Counted from the stretch's first letter, positions 15,439-24,798 are shown. The stretch: 64,000 nucleotides of DNA from Nocardioides furvisabuli (GCF_021083185.1 NZ_JAIGQB010000009.1:112150-176149), one strand, 5' to 3'. Notes: generated by a model from the letters alone, not told the origin. Program-made: numbers and translations.

Positions 15439-16173
15439 ATGACGACATCGGGGTCGTACGACTTCGCCGGCTACCAGGTCCTGGTCGTCGGTGGCACGCG
15501 AGGCGAGGGCCACGCGATCGCGTCGTCCTTCGTCTCGTGCGGCGCCTCGGTGACGGTGACCGGCACGATGATGCTGCGCTCGCTCTACGACTCCGACCTC
15601 TCGGCCTTCGACTACGAGTCGGTCAACCTGGCCCGCCAGGACTCCATCGACCACCTCGCGGCGACCATCGACCACATCGACGTGCTCGTGCTCGCCGCCA
15701 CCTGCCACCTCCCCTACGGCCTGCCGGCCGGTGAGCACGACTTCATCGTCGAGGCGTCCCGCTCGGGCTTGCTGGGTCCGACCTTCCTCACCACTCGGCT
15801 GCGGCTCAAGCTCGGCCAGAGCCCGGCGCTCGGCGGTGGGTGCGTGGTCAACACCGGCGCCGTACGCACCTGGCTGGAGCTGTCGCACACGCCCGAGAGG
15901 GCCCACGCCGAGCTGGTCGCCTCGACGACGCGCGCCGCGGGCAACTGGGCCGGGCTCGGCGTGCGGGTCAACTCCGTCGCCCGCTCACCCCGCCCCGTCC
16001 TTCCCCGCCAGTTCGCCCCCCGCCCGGTCGCGTCCGCCGGCAGCCGGGTCGCCGGCGGCACGCTCGTGCGCGACCCACGGTCAGCCACCGACGGTGCCGT
16101 CGCCGACGCCGTGCTCTTCCTCGCCAGCAGCTCGGCGTCGCGGATCACCGGCCACACGCTCACGATCACCTGA
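15439..16173 (+). CDS. SDR-fold protein lacking the usual catalytic Tyr/Lys
   Basis: A 244-aa Rossmann protein. The cofactor loop VVGGTRGEGHAIA, the VLAAT strand and the C-terminal DAVLFLASSSASRITGHTL are typical of short-chain dehydrogenases. The normal YxxxK catalytic pair is missing: where SxxxY/K is expected the sequence runs GAVRTWLELSHTPERAHAEL. The protein may bind a nucleotide without acting as a classical oxidoreductase, or use other residues. ATG 15439 follows a good ribosome-binding site (GGGAGGGA). It stands alone, so there is no context for a substrate. Confidence 0.75.
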   Translation: MTTSGSYDFAGYQVLVVGGTRGEGHAIASSFVSCGASVTVTGTMMLRSLYDSDLSAFDYESVNLARQDSIDHLAATIDHIDVLVLAATCHLPYGLPAGEHDFIVEASRSGLLGPTFLTTRLRLKLGQSPALGGGCVVNTGAVRTWLELSHTPERAHAELVASTTRAAGNWAGLGVRVNSVARSPRPVLPRQFAPRPVASAGSRVAGGTLVRDPRSATDGAVADAVLFLASSSASRITGHTLTIT

Positions 16174-16392
16174 GGCTCACCCGACCGGGGTGAGCTCGCG
16201 CTCGGGCTCCCGTCCGGGTCGGCCGCGCAGGAGCTGCGCGGCGACGCGTCCTCCTCGATTCGAGCGAAATGCTCCGCGATCGGCGTCCGGGCGGTTACGG
16301 TCCATGCACTCGTTGGCAACAAGAGATCCACAAGTGCTTCGCGGCCGCCTCGGGCTCCGTCGCTTTCCCGTCGTTCGGAAGGACGTGCTCAC

Positions 16393-16887
16393 GTGACTGC
16401 TGAACTCATCTCCTCACCCGCCACCCGGCGCCGTACGTCGTGGGCGGGGCGCGCGTCGCAGCACCGTCGCCAGCAGGTCGGCTCCCGCGACGCCCGCACC
16501 GACGCCCAGGTCGAGGCGCTCTGGCTGTCCCTCGTCGAGGTGCTCCGCGCGATGGACGACCCGTCGTCGGCCGTGCTCTGCACGGTTGGCGGTGCCCCGG
16601 TGGCGGCCTACGGCCTGCCGAAGCCCGAGGTCCCGCGCGTCTCCCGCCAGGCCGGCACCGCCTTCGCCACTCGCACCCGCCCGGACGGTCCGGCCGGGGA
16701 GATCGAGACGGTGGAGCTCACCGCCGGACGGCGCCACACCGTGATCGCGTCCGTCCCCGGGGCGGACGCCGACCACCTGCTCTCGGTCACCGCGGAGGGC
16801 GTCAGCCCGCCGCTCCTGGAGGCCTGGACCCGGCGGGCCGCCGAGGACCTGCGCCAGGCGCTGTCAGTCGCCGCCGCGATCGAGTAG
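16393..16887 (+). CDS. Hypothetical protein, possible roadblock-like fold
   Basis: I do not recognise this 164-aa protein. The first about 40 residues are basic and Ser/Arg-rich. The rest (SSAVLCTVGGAPVAAYGL... RRHTVIASVPGADADHLLSVTAEG... DLRQALSVAAAIE) alternates hydrophobic strands with a C-terminal helix, vaguely like roadblock/LC7 proteins that often partner small GTPases; this is a weak pattern match. The start GTG 16393 has GGAAGGACG about 8-16 nt upstream. Its end overlaps the convergent meaB gene by 24 bp. Confidence 0.6.
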   Translation: MTAELISSPATRRRTSWAGRASQHRRQQVGSRDARTDAQVEALWLSLVEVLRAMDDPSSAVLCTVGGAPVAAYGLPKPEVPRVSRQAGTAFATRTRPDGPAGEIETVELTAGRRHTVIASVPGADADHLLSVTAEGVSPPLLEAWTRRAAEDLRQALSVAAAIE

Positions 16888-17832
16888 CCGGTCCGCCGCG
16901 GCGTAGGGATCGGTCTCCCCCGCCGCGACCCGGGCGGCGAGCACCTCGACGAGGTCGTCGCCGCCGTCGGTCCCGCTCCAGCGCTCGCGCAACGCGGCCA
17001 GGGCGATCGCCTCGACCTCGCGCCGCGCCCGGAGCGTACGCCGCCTCGCGAGCTCGCCGGCCTGCTCCAGCCAGGCCGCGTGGCGGTCGACCTCCCCGAG
17101 CAGGCCGTCGATCCCCTCCCCCGTGCTGGCCACGGTCATCAGCACCGGCGGACGCCAGGCGCCCTCGTTCCGCTCGCCGAGGGACAGCATCGTGCGCAGC
17201 TCTCGCCGGGTGCGCTCGGCGCCCTCACGGTCGGCCTTGTTGACGACGTAGAGGTCACCGACCTCGAGGATGCCTGCCTTCGCGGCCTGGATCCCGTCAC
17301 CCATCCCCGGCGCCAGGAGCACGAGCGTGGTGTCGGCCAGCCCGGCCACCTCGACCTCGCTCTGGCCCACGCCGACGGTCTCGACGACGACCACGTCGCA
17401 GCCGGCCGCGTCGAGGACCCGCACCGCCTGCGGGGTCGACCAGGCGAGGCCGCCGAGGTGGCCACGGGCCCCCATCGAGCGGATGTAGACGTCCTTGTCG
17501 AGCGCGTGGTCGCCCATCCGCACCCGGTCGCCGAGCAGCGCTCCGCCGGAGAAGGGCGACGACGGGTCGATGGCCAGCACGCCCACACGCTTGCCCGCGC
17601 GGCGCATGCCCGCCACCAGCGCGTTGGTCGACGTCGACTTGCCGACACCCGGCGGCCCGGTGACGCCCAGCACGTGCGCGTGACCGGTGTGCGGGTTGAG
17701 GGCGGCCATCACCTCGCGCAGCAGCGGGGAGGCGTCCTCCACGAGGGTGATCAGGCGCGCGACCGCCGCCGCCTCGCCCGCACGTGCCCGTGCGACGAGG
17801 TCGGGGACCGCTTGTGGGCCCCGCCGCGTCAC
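16864..17832 (-). CDS. meaB: MeaB-type P-loop GTPase, chaperone of B12-dependent acyl-CoA mutase
   Basis: MeaB loads and protects adenosylcobalamin in methylmalonyl- or ethylmalonyl-CoA mutases. The 322-aa product shows the G3E/MeaB GTPase motifs: Walker A GVTGPPGVGKST, the IDPSSPFSGGALLGDRVRM switch region, the VETVGVGQSE motif and the NKAD specificity motif. GTG 17832 is preferred: it has a GAGGCGG sequence upstream and lies 22 bp after the acetyltransferase stop, and MeaB homologs start here. The frame remains open to 17979 inside that gene. It is cotranscribed with the thiolase. The mutase itself lies about 19 kb to the right on the same strand. Confidence 0.92.
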   Translation of the reverse strand: MTRRGPQAVPDLVARARAGEAAAVARLITLVEDASPLLREVMAALNPHTGHAHVLGVTGPPGVGKSTSTNALVAGMRRAGKRVGVLAIDPSSPFSGGALLGDRVRMGDHALDKDVYIRSMGARGHLGGLAWSTPQAVRVLDAAGCDVVVVETVGVGQSEVEVAGLADTTLVLLAPGMGDGIQAAKAGILEVGDLYVVNKADREGAERTRRELRTMLSLGERNEGAWRPPVLMTVASTGEGIDGLLGEVDRHAAWLEQAGELARRRTLRARREVEAIALAALRERWSGTDGGDDLVEVLAARVAAGETDPYAAADRLLDRGGD

Positions 17833-17854
17833 GACCGCCGCCTCGCGGCCGGGG

Positions 17855-19039
17855 TCACCGAGCAGGCACGCGGATGATGAGCGCGTCGCCCTGCCCGCCA
17901 CCGCCGCAGAGCGCCGCCGCACCGGTGCCACCGCCACGGCGCTGGAGCTCCAGCGCGAGGTGGAGCACGATCCGGGCACCGGACATCCCGACCGGGTGGC
18001 CGAGGGCGATGGCGCCGCCGTTGACGTTGACCTTGTCCTGCTCCACTCCGAGCTGGCGCGCGGACTCGATGCCGACGGCCGCGAAGGCCTCGTTGAGCTC
18101 GAAGAGGTCGATGTCGGAGACCGCGATGCCCTCCTTCTCGGCCGCCTTGGCGATGGCGTGGGCCGGCTGGAGCTGCAGCGAGGAGTCCGGGCCGGCGACC
18201 TGGCCCGAGGCGCCGATCTCGGCGAGCCACGTGAGGCCGAGCTCCTCGGCCTTGGCCTTGCTCATCACCACGACCGCGCAGGCGCCGTCGGAGATCTGCG
18301 AGGCGGACCCCGCGGTGATGCTGCCGCCCTTGGCGACGGGCCGCAGGCCGGAGAGCGACTCGACGGTGGTGTCACTGCGTACGCCCTCGTCCTCCGCGAC
18401 CGTGACCTCGCCACGGCGGGTGGAGATCGTGACCGGGACGACCTCGTCGTCGAAGACGCCGTTCTTCCACGCCAGCGCCGCGCGCTGGTGGGACTGGGCA
18501 GCGAAGGCGTCCTGCTCCTCGCGGGTGAGGTTGGCGCCGGCGGCGTTGCAGCCGTCGGTCAGGCTGATCATCGCCTGGTCGGTGAACTGGTCGTGGAGCG
18601 CGTCGTAGGCCATCGAGTCGACGAGAGCGGTGTCGCCGTACTTGAAGCCCTCGCGGCTCTTCGGCAGCAGGTGGGGCGCCTGCGTCATCGACTCCATGCC
18701 TCCGGCGACGACGATCTCGTGCTCGCCGGCGCGGATCAACTGGTCGGCCATCGCGATGGCGTTGATGCCGGAGAGGCAGACCTTGTTGATGGTGATGGAG
18801 GGGACGCTCATCGGGATGCCGCCCTTGACGGCCGCCTGGCGGGCGGTGATCTGGCCGGCGCCGGCCTGGATGACCTGGCCCATGATCACGTAGTCCACCT
18901 GCTCGCCGGTGACGCCGGCCCTCTCCAGCGCGCCCTTGATGGCCACGCCGCCGAGGTCGGCCGCCGACTGGTCCTTGAGTCCGCCGAGCAGGCGGCCGAT
19001 CGGGGTGCGAGCCCCGGCAACGATCACGGAACCGGTCAT
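17855..19039 (-). CDS. Acetyl-CoA C-acetyltransferase (thiolase)
   Basis: Condenses two acetyl-CoA to acetoacetyl-CoA, or the reverse. The 394-aa product begins [20 protein letters not shown]. It keeps the nucleophilic Cys in [11 protein letters not shown], the His in [16 protein letters not shown] and the second Cys in [17 protein letters not shown] 19039 has a strong GGAGGAG ribosome-binding site 6-7 nt upstream; the longer frame to 19144 has no supporting signal. It forms a two-gene unit with meaB and is divergent from the epimerase and ccr genes. The neighbourhood suggests a role as the entry step of the ethylmalonyl-CoA pathway, though fatty-acid degradation is equally possible biochemically. 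Confidence 0.93.
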   Translation of the reverse strand: MTGSVIVAGARTPIGRLLGGLKDQSAADLGGVAIKGALERAGVTGEQVDYVIMGQVIQAGAGQITARQAAVKGGIPMSVPSITINKVCLSGINAIAMADQLIRAGEHEIVVAGGMESMTQAPHLLPKSREGFKYGDTALVDSMAYDALHDQFTDQAMISLTDGCNAAGANLTREEQDAFAAQSHQRAALAWKNGVFDDEVVPVTISTRRGEVTVAEDEGVRSDTTVESLSGLRPVAKGGSITAGSASQISDGACAVVVMSKAKAEELGLTWLAEIGASGQVAGPDSSLQLQPAHAIAKAAEKEGIAVSDIDLFELNEAFAAVGIESARQLGVEQDKVNVNGGAIALGHPVGMSGARIVLHLALELQRRGGGTGAAALCGGGGQGDALIIRVPAR

Positions 19040-19184
19040 GAGCTTCTCCTCCAGGCATGCGGGGTGGTGGGTGCTACCTCCGACGACGATACCCATGACG
19101 CCGGTCGGCGCGGCAGGGTGTGGCAGCCGCCCGGAGTGAGGCACACGTCACACCTCCTCGCGCCCCACGCCTGCGGAGTGCACG

Positions 19185-19640
19185 ATGACCCCCATGAGCG
19201 CGCCCGACCTCCCAGACGACCTCCAGCACCTCTTCACCGCGATCGACCACGTCGGCATCGCGGTGCCCGACCTCGACGCGGCGATGGCCTTCTACCGCGA
19301 CTCCTACGGGATGCGCGTGCTCCACGAGGAGACCAACGAGGAGCAGGGCGTGCGTGAGGCGATGGTCGGCGTCGGCGACTCCGGCTCCTGCATCCAGCTG
19401 CTGGCACCGCTGACGCCCGAGTCGACGATCGCCAAGTTCCTCGACCGCAACGGACAGGGCATCCAGCAGCTCGCGTTCCGGGTCGAGGACGTCGAGCACG
19501 TCGCCGACGTGCTCCGCGGGCGCGGACTGCGCCTGCTGTACGACGCGCCTCGGCGCGGCACGTCGGGCAGCCGCGTGAACTTCATCCACCCCAAGGACGC
19601 CGGCGGGGTGCTCGTCGAGCTCGTCGAGCCCGTCCGCTAG
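19185..19640 (+). CDS. mce: Methylmalonyl-CoA (ethylmalonyl-CoA) epimerase
   Basis: A 151-aa vicinal-oxygen-chelate protein with the epimerase pattern: metal ligand His in TAIDHVGIAVPDLD, SCIQLLAPL, QQLAFRVEDV and a terminal VNFIHPKDAGGVLVELVEP (HPK-x-GGVLxEL). It interconverts (2R)- and (2S)-methylmalonyl-CoA, and in ethylmalonyl-CoA organisms ethylmalonyl-CoA as well. ATG 19185 has GGAG upstream; ATG 19194 is an alternative. It directly precedes the carboxylase/reductase gene and faces the thiolase gene across 145 bp. A separate 5' promoter box could not be fixed. Confidence 0.93.
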   Translation: MTPMSAPDLPDDLQHLFTAIDHVGIAVPDLDAAMAFYRDSYGMRVLHEETNEEQGVREAMVGVGDSGSCIQLLAPLTPESTIAKFLDRNGQGIQQLAFRVEDVEHVADVLRGRGLRLLYDAPRRGTSGSRVNFIHPKDAGGVLVELVEPVR

Positions 19641-19737
19641 CACCCGGCGCGAGGAATCTCACACCTCGCACCACGCAAGGTTACTCGCCGGTACGTTGAC
19701 CCCGATCGCGCCATTGATGCCTCACCAGGAGCCCCTC

Positions 19738-21078
19738 GTGCACAACATCCTCGAAGCCATCCAGTCCGGCAACGCCACCTCGGAGGACTTCGCCTCCTTG
19801 GAGCTGCCCGAGTCCTACCGCGCCGCCTTCGTCAAGAAGGACGAGGTCGACATGTTCGAGGGGGTGGCCTCCCGGGACAAGGACCCCCGCAAGTCCCTCC
19901 ACGTCGACGAGGTGCCGCTGCCCGAGCTCGGTCCGGGCGAGGCGTTCGTGGCCGTGATGGCCAGCGCCATCAACTACAACACCGTGTGGACCTCGATCTT
20001 CGAGCCCGTCTCGACCTTCGGCTTCCTCGAGCGCTACGGCCGCAACTCCGAGCTGACCAAGCGCCACGACCTGCCCTACCACGTGGTCGGCTCCGACCTC
20101 TCCGGCGTCGTGCTCAAGGTCGGCGCCGGCGTCACCAAGTGGAAGCCGGGCGACCGCGTCGTCGCGCACTGCCTCTCGGTCGAGCTCGAGGGCCCCGACG
20201 GCCACGACGACACGATGCTCGACACCGAGCAGCGGATCTGGGGCTTCGAGACCAACTTCGGCGGCCTCGCCGACGTGGCGATGGTCAAGGCCAACCAGCT
20301 CATGCCCAAGCCCGAGCACCTCACCTGGGAGGAGGCCGCCTCCCCCGGCCTCGTGAACTGCACGGCGTACCGACAGCTGGTCTCCAAGAACGGCGGCGAC
20401 ATGAAGCAGGGCGACAACGTCCTCATCTGGGGCGCCTCGGGCGGCCTGGGCGGCTTCGCGACGCAGTACGCCCTCAACGGCGGCGCGACCCCCGTCTGCG
20501 TGGTCTCCAACGAGGAGAAGGCCGCCATCGCCCGCAGCATGGGCGCGGAGCTGATCATCAACCGCTCCGAGGAGGGCTACAAGTTCTGGAACGACGAGAA
20601 CACCCAGCAGGACCCGAAGGAGTGGAAGCGCTTCGGCGCGAGGATCCGCGAGCTCACCGGCGGCGAGGACATCGACATCGTCTTCGAGCACCCCGGCCGT
20701 GAGACCTTCGGTGCGTCGGTCTTCGTCACCCGCAAGGGCGGCACCATCACCACGTGCGCGTCGACCTCGGGCTACATGCACGAGTACGACAACCGCTACC
20801 TGTGGATGAACCTCAAGCGCATCATCTCCAGCCACTTCGCCAACTACCGCGAGTCGTGGGAGGCCAACCGCCTCATCGCCAAGGGCAAGATCCACCCCAC
20901 CCTGTCGAAGACCTACACGCTCGAGGAGGTCGGCCAGGCCTCGCTCGACGTGCACCACAACTCCCACCAGGGCAAGGTCGGCGTCCTGTGCCTCTCGCCC
21001 GAGGAGGGACTCGGCGTCCTCGACCACGAGATGCGCGCGCAGCACGAGAGCGCGATCAACCGCTTCCGCGGCGTCTGA
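19738..21078 (+). CDS. ccrA: Crotonyl-CoA carboxylase/reductase
   Basis: Catalyses NADPH-dependent reductive carboxylation of crotonyl-CoA to ethylmalonyl-CoA, the key step of the ethylmalonyl-CoA pathway. The 446-aa MDR-family protein matches streptomycete Ccr almost end to end. GTG 19738 is chosen because AGGAG lies 6 nt upstream and the known N-terminus (HNILEAIQ) starts there; an in-frame TTG at 19696 lacks a site. All four residues described for CO2 binding in the Kitasatospora enzyme are present: N81, F170, E171 and H366 (shifted by one by a Gln insertion). This argues for true carboxylation rather than simple reduction. A TACGTT box at 19692-19697 would give a leader of about 35 nt. 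Confidence 0.97.
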   Translation: MHNILEAIQSGNATSEDFASLELPESYRAAFVKKDEVDMFEGVASRDKDPRKSLHVDEVPLPELGPGEAFVAVMASAINYNTVWTSIFEPVSTFGFLERYGRNSELTKRHDLPYHVVGSDLSGVVLKVGAGVTKWKPGDRVVAHCLSVELEGPDGHDDTMLDTEQRIWGFETNFGGLADVAMVKANQLMPKPEHLTWEEAASPGLVNCTAYRQLVSKNGGDMKQGDNVLIWGASGGLGGFATQYALNGGATPVCVVSNEEKAAIARSMGAELIINRSEEGYKFWNDENTQQDPKEWKRFGARIRELTGGEDIDIVFEHPGRETFGASVFVTRKGGTITTCASTSGYMHEYDNRYLWMNLKRIISSHFANYRESWEANRLIAKGKIHPTLSKTYTLEEVGQASLDVHHNSHQGKVGVLCLSPEEGLGVLDHEMRAQHESAINRFRGV

Positions 21079-21107
21079 GGGGTCCGCACGCCCCGACGAG
21101 ACACTGC

Positions 21108-21160
21108 TCACACCCCGGTTCGCCCGACTCCCTCGGAGTCGTCCGCGAGCCGGGGTGTGA
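21108..21160 (+). terminator. Nested hairpin terminator after ccrA
   Basis: TCACACCCCGG (21108-21118) pairs perfectly with CCGGGGTGTGA (21150-21160). A second hairpin, GACTCC (21126-21131) with GGAGTC (21135-21140), sits inside the loop. It lies 30 bp after the ccrA stop and 68 bp before the next gene. Confidence 0.75.
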
Positions 21161-21227
21161 TGTTGTCGGGCCATCGGCAAGACTGGCACCCACGCAGTCA
21201 GTTCGACCGAGAGAGGGTGCCTCGACC

Positions 21228-22499
21228 ATGAGCTCCGACAAGAGCCTGTCCATCTTCGACGAGCCGGAGTCCGCCGACGACGCGGCCGAGGAGACCCAGG
21301 TGCTCCCGGTCACGGCGAAGGACGAACCGCAGGTCGCGAAGCCCCGTGCCGACACCCGTGCCGCGACCCCCGCCACTCCGTCAACTCCTGCCTCGGACGC
21401 CGAGGCGACGCGCCGCTCGCCGGTGGTCCCGCCCGCAGCCCGGCCGGCTCAGGCTGCCGCCCAGGCCCCGTCGCCCGCGTCCTCCGCCGCACCGACGCCG
21501 GCCGGGGCGACCCCGCTGCCCGTCGTACGCCGCGGTGGCTACGACAAGGCAGCGGTCGACCAGCGCGTCGGCCAGCTCCAGACCGAGAAGTCCGGCCTGG
21601 CCACCAGCCTCGCCAGCAGCGAGCAGCGCGTCATCGAGCTCGAGGCCGAGCTCGCGGCCGCCCGCGAGGAGCTGCAGGAGAACGCCAACCCGACGTACGC
21701 CGGGCTGGGCGGGCGCGCCTCCTCGATGCTCAAGATGGCCGAGGACGAAGCGGCCGACGTACGCCGTGCCGGGCACCGCGACGCCGACGACATCCGCAAG
21801 GCCGCCGAGCGCGATGCCACGAGCATCCGCGCCGACGCCGCCCGCGAGGCCGACGACATGCGCATGGTGCAGCTCAAGGAGCTCGACGAGATGCGCGCGC
21901 GCCTCACCGCGGACGCCGAGACCGAGCGCAGCCTGGCCAGGGCCGAGGCCGAGGACGTCCTGGCCGCCGCGCGCCGCGAGTCCGATCAGCTGCGCCTGGC
22001 CGCGCAGCAGGAGACCAACGAGATGCGGGTGACCGCGACCCGCGAGGCCGAGCAGGCCCGCGCCGCCGCGGACCGCGAGGTCCAGGAGGCCCGACGCACG
22101 CTCGCGGTCGAGAAGGAGCGCCTGACCCGCGAGGCCGCCGAGCACCACAGCAACGCCACGGCCGAGACCCAGCGCCTCGTCGCCGAGGCCGAGGCACGGG
22201 CCACCGCCGCCGAGCAGCGCGCCCGCGAGGCCACGGCCCAGGCCAACGCCCACCGCCAGCAGGCGCAGGCCGAGGCCGAGGGGCTCCTCACCCGCGCGCG
22301 TCGCGAGGCCGAGCAGGTCGTCGCCTCGGCCCGCACCCAGGCCGACTCGATCGGGGCCACCCGGGTGGCGGAGGCCGAGCGCGAGCTCGCCAACATCCAG
22401 GCCGAGGTCGATCGGGTCGCCAAGCGACGCGACGCCATCACCGCCCAGCTCGGCGCCCTGCGCGACGTCGTCGCCGGCTTCGGCGAGGACGAGTCCTGA
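21228..22499 (+). CDS. Long coiled-coil, DivIVA/FilP-like cytoskeletal protein
   Basis: The 423-aa protein has an acidic, Ala/Pro-rich disordered N-terminus (about residues 10-100), a short segment VVRRGGYDKAAVDQRVGQLQ typical of the DivIVA N-terminal box, and a coiled coil of about 300 residues rich in Ala, Glu, Arg and Gln (DEAADVRRAGHRDADDIRKA and similar). This is the layout of actinobacterial Scy/FilP-like or DivIVA-domain proteins that form filaments near growth poles. Some homologs carry the misleading name cellulose-binding protein. ATG 21228 has GAGAGGG upstream. The upstream open frame overlaps ccrA and is not used. It may be coupled to the following transporter gene. Confidence 0.82.
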   Translation: MSSDKSLSIFDEPESADDAAEETQVLPVTAKDEPQVAKPRADTRAATPATPSTPASDAEATRRSPVVPPAARPAQAAAQAPSPASSAAPTPAGATPLPVVRRGGYDKAAVDQRVGQLQTEKSGLATSLASSEQRVIELEAELAAAREELQENANPTYAGLGGRASSMLKMAEDEAADVRRAGHRDADDIRKAAERDATSIRADAAREADDMRMVQLKELDEMRARLTADAETERSLARAEAEDVLAAARRESDQLRLAAQQETNEMRVTATREAEQARAAADREVQEARRTLAVEKERLTREAAEHHSNATAETQRLVAEAEARATAAEQRAREATAQANAHRQQAQAEAEGLLTRARREAEQVVASARTQADSIGATRVAEAERELANIQAEVDRVAKRRDAITAQLGALRDVVAGFGEDES

Positions 22500-22603
22500 G
22501 CTGGCGCCACCGGCTCCGGGAGGCCGTCGCCCCGCGCGACGCCGAGACCCAGCCAGGCTCCGCCGCGACCGACCTGCCCCCCGGCGCCGGGGTCCAGGAG
22601 GTC

Positions 22604-23806
22604 GTGGAGAAGGTCAGCGAGGACGCCGACCGCGCCGAGGCGGCCGCCGAGGCCGCCGAGGACTCGGCGAAGTCGGCCGCGGAGATCGCCGAGCAGATCG
22701 ACGATGCCATCGACCTCGTGGTCGACGAGGCGGCGCCGGCGCCCTACGTCCCGGCGGAGGTTCCGGCGGCACCTCTGCTGCTGCGTCACTCGCCGTTCAA
22801 GATCGGGTTCTTCGGAGCCTTCGGCGCGCTGGTCGCCGTCTTCTTGTCCCAGCAGCTGCTGAGCATCTCCTCGATCCTGATCCTGCTCGTGATGTCGATG
22901 TTCCTCGCCATCGGGCTCAACCCTGTCGTGGAGCTCTTCATGCGCCGCGGCATCCGGCGCGGGCTCTCCGTGCTGCTGGTGCTGGTCGTGGTGATCGGGG
23001 TGCTCGCGCTCTTCGTGGTCGCCATCGCCCCGGTGATCAGCGAGCAGATCACGGCGATCACCCGCAACGCCCCGGGGTGGCTCGACGACCTCCAGGCCAA
23101 CTCGCAGGTCCAGAAGCTCGACGACCGGTACGACGTCATCGCCAAGGCGCGCGACTACATCCAGAACGGCGACTTCGGCCAGAAGGTCTTCGGCGGCGCG
23201 CTCGGCGTCGGGCTGCGGGTGCTGTCGGCGGTCGCCAACAGCTTCATCGTCCTGGTGCTGATGATCTACTTCCTGGCCTCGCTGCCCAGCATCAAGCACG
23301 CCGCCTACTCCTTGGCGCCGGCCTCCAAGCGGCCGCGCGTCAGCGAGCTCGGCGACAAGATCATCCGCTCGACCGGCGCCTACGTCGCCGGCGCCTTCCT
23401 CGTCGCCCTGTGCGCGGGGCTCAGCACGCTGGCGTTCTCGTTCATCGTGGGACTCGGCGAGTACGCCTTCGCCCTCGCCTTCGTGGTCGGGCTGTTCTCG
23501 CTGATCCCGGTCGTCGGTGCCTTCGTGTCGGGCGCGCTCATGACGCTGCTCGCGCTGACGGTCTCACCCACGGTGGCGCTGGTGGCGCTGGTTTACTACG
23601 TCGCCTACCAGCAGGTGGAGTCCTACCTGATCTACCCGCGGATCATGAAGAAGTCGGTCGACATCCCCGGCTCGGTGACCGTCGTGGCCGCGCTCGTGGG
23701 CGGCTCGCTCCTGGGGATCGTCGGCGCCCTGCTCGCGGTGCCGGTGGCCGCGGCCCTGCTCCTGCTGCACCGAGAGGTGTTCCTCAGGCGGCAGGACGCC
23801 CTCTGA
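22604..23806 (+). CDS. AI-2E family (UPF0118/PerM-type) membrane transporter
   Basis: A polytopic membrane protein with about seven to eight segments and the family pattern near its end: LVYYVAYQQVESYLIYPRIMKKSV, then VAALVGGSLLGIVGALLAVPVAAA. Family members export small molecules or ions; substrate here unknown. The N-terminal 60 residues are acidic and Ala/Glu-rich and partly coiled, an addition to the core. The start is uncertain: GTG 22604 is listed. However, the frame continues in sense to CTG 22496, which overlaps the previous stop (CTGA) with GAGGACGAG upstream, so a coupled start there is possible. The C-terminus overlaps the convergent EamA gene by 23 bp. Confidence 0.85.
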   Translation: MEKVSEDADRAEAAAEAAEDSAKSAAEIAEQIDDAIDLVVDEAAPAPYVPAEVPAAPLLLRHSPFKIGFFGAFGALVAVFLSQQLLSISSILILLVMSMFLAIGLNPVVELFMRRGIRRGLSVLLVLVVVIGVLALFVVAIAPVISEQITAITRNAPGWLDDLQANSQVQKLDDRYDVIAKARDYIQNGDFGQKVFGGALGVGLRVLSAVANSFIVLVLMIYFLASLPSIKHAAYSLAPASKRPRVSELGDKIIRSTGAYVAGAFLVALCAGLSTLAFSFIVGLGEYAFALAFVVGLFSLIPVVGAFVSGALMTLLALTVSPTVALVALVYYVAYQQVESYLIYPRIMKKSVDIPGSVTVVAALVGGSLLGIVGALLAVPVAAALLLLHREVFLRRQDAL

Positions 23807-24791
23807 CCGACACGGGGTCGGGATCCGAGTCGGGCTCGGGGAGCGGCTCCACCACCAGAGACGTACGCCCCTCCCCCAGCTTGACCACGACGACGCCGGC
23901 GAGCACGAGCAGGCCGCCGGCGAGCTGGACGGTGCGCGGCAGCTCGCCGAGCAGCAGCCAGGCCCAGAGGACGGCGGCGAGGACCTCGCCGAGCGCGACG
24001 AAGGACGCCAGGCGGCTCCCGAGGCGACGCCCTGCCTCGATGCCGGTGACGTAGGCCAGGGCCGCGGTCACCAGGCCGAGGGCGACCACGGTCGCCCACC
24101 ACGGCACGGTGAAGCCGTCGTAGGCAGCGTCTGCGGTCGAGGCCCGGAAGGGCAGCACGCCGCTGGCACCGGCCGTCGACAGGACGACGCTCGCGACGAA
24201 CAGGCCACCGGCGGCGAGGCTGATGCCGGGCAGCCCGTTGGACTCGTCGGCGGAGATGACGAAGTACGACGCCGCACCCACCATCGCCCCGAGCGCCCAC
24301 AGCACCCCGACCGCGCTGAGGTCGGCCCCGGAGAGGACGTCCAGCACCAGCACGAGACCGCAGGCGGCCAGGGCGGCGCCGAGCACCGTCAGCCTGGAGG
24401 GCCGCTGACCGTGGCGGAGCCAGAGCCACATGACGACCGCGACCGGGGCGGTGTACTCCAGCAGGAGCGCGACACTGACCTGCATGTAGGTGACGGCGTA
24501 GAAGTAGCACAGCTGGGCACCGGCGACGGCGGTGATCCCGTAGACCGTGATCACTCCGGCGTTGTCGCGCAACAGGTGCCAGCGGCCCCGCAGGGCCAGC
24601 AGGCCGGGGACCAGGAGGACGAGGGCGGCCAGGACGGTGCGCACGGTGACCGCGGCCCCGGCGCTCCACCCGGTGTCGAGCAGGCCGCGGGCGAGTGCGC
24701 CCGACATGCCGAAGCTCACGGCGGAGGCGAGCGCGAGGAACAGGCCGGCCGCTGTCCGGGAGGATGTGGTGTCATGAGTCAAAGCCGTCAC
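23784..24791 (-). CDS. EamA/RhaT-family drug/metabolite exporter
   Basis: A 335-aa protein with ten predicted membrane helices and two EamA repeats (LASAVSFGMSGALARGLLD... and GAMVGAASYFVISADESN...). Family members export amino acids, nucleosides or drugs; the substrate is unknown. I place the start at GTG 24791 because a TAGCGT box (24799-24804, minus) ends 7 nt upstream, which fits the leaderless pattern of this genome; ATG 24797 would give two more residues but lies almost on the -10 box. It is divergent from a CGNR regulator that probably controls it. Confidence 0.88.
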   Translation of the reverse strand: MTALTHDTTSSRTAAGLFLALASAVSFGMSGALARGLLDTGWSAGAAVTVRTVLAALVLLVPGLLALRGRWHLLRDNAGVITVYGITAVAGAQLCYFYAVTYMQVSVALLLEYTAPVAVVMWLWLRHGQRPSRLTVLGAALAACGLVLVLDVLSGADLSAVGVLWALGAMVGAASYFVISADESNGLPGISLAAGGLFVASVVLSTAGASGVLPFRASTADAAYDGFTVPWWATVVALGLVTAALAYVTGIEAGRRLGSRLASFVALGEVLAAVLWAWLLLGELPRTVQLAGGLLVLAGVVVVKLGEGRTSLVVEPLPEPDSDPDPVSVRGRPAA

Positions 24792-24798
24792 AGTCATG

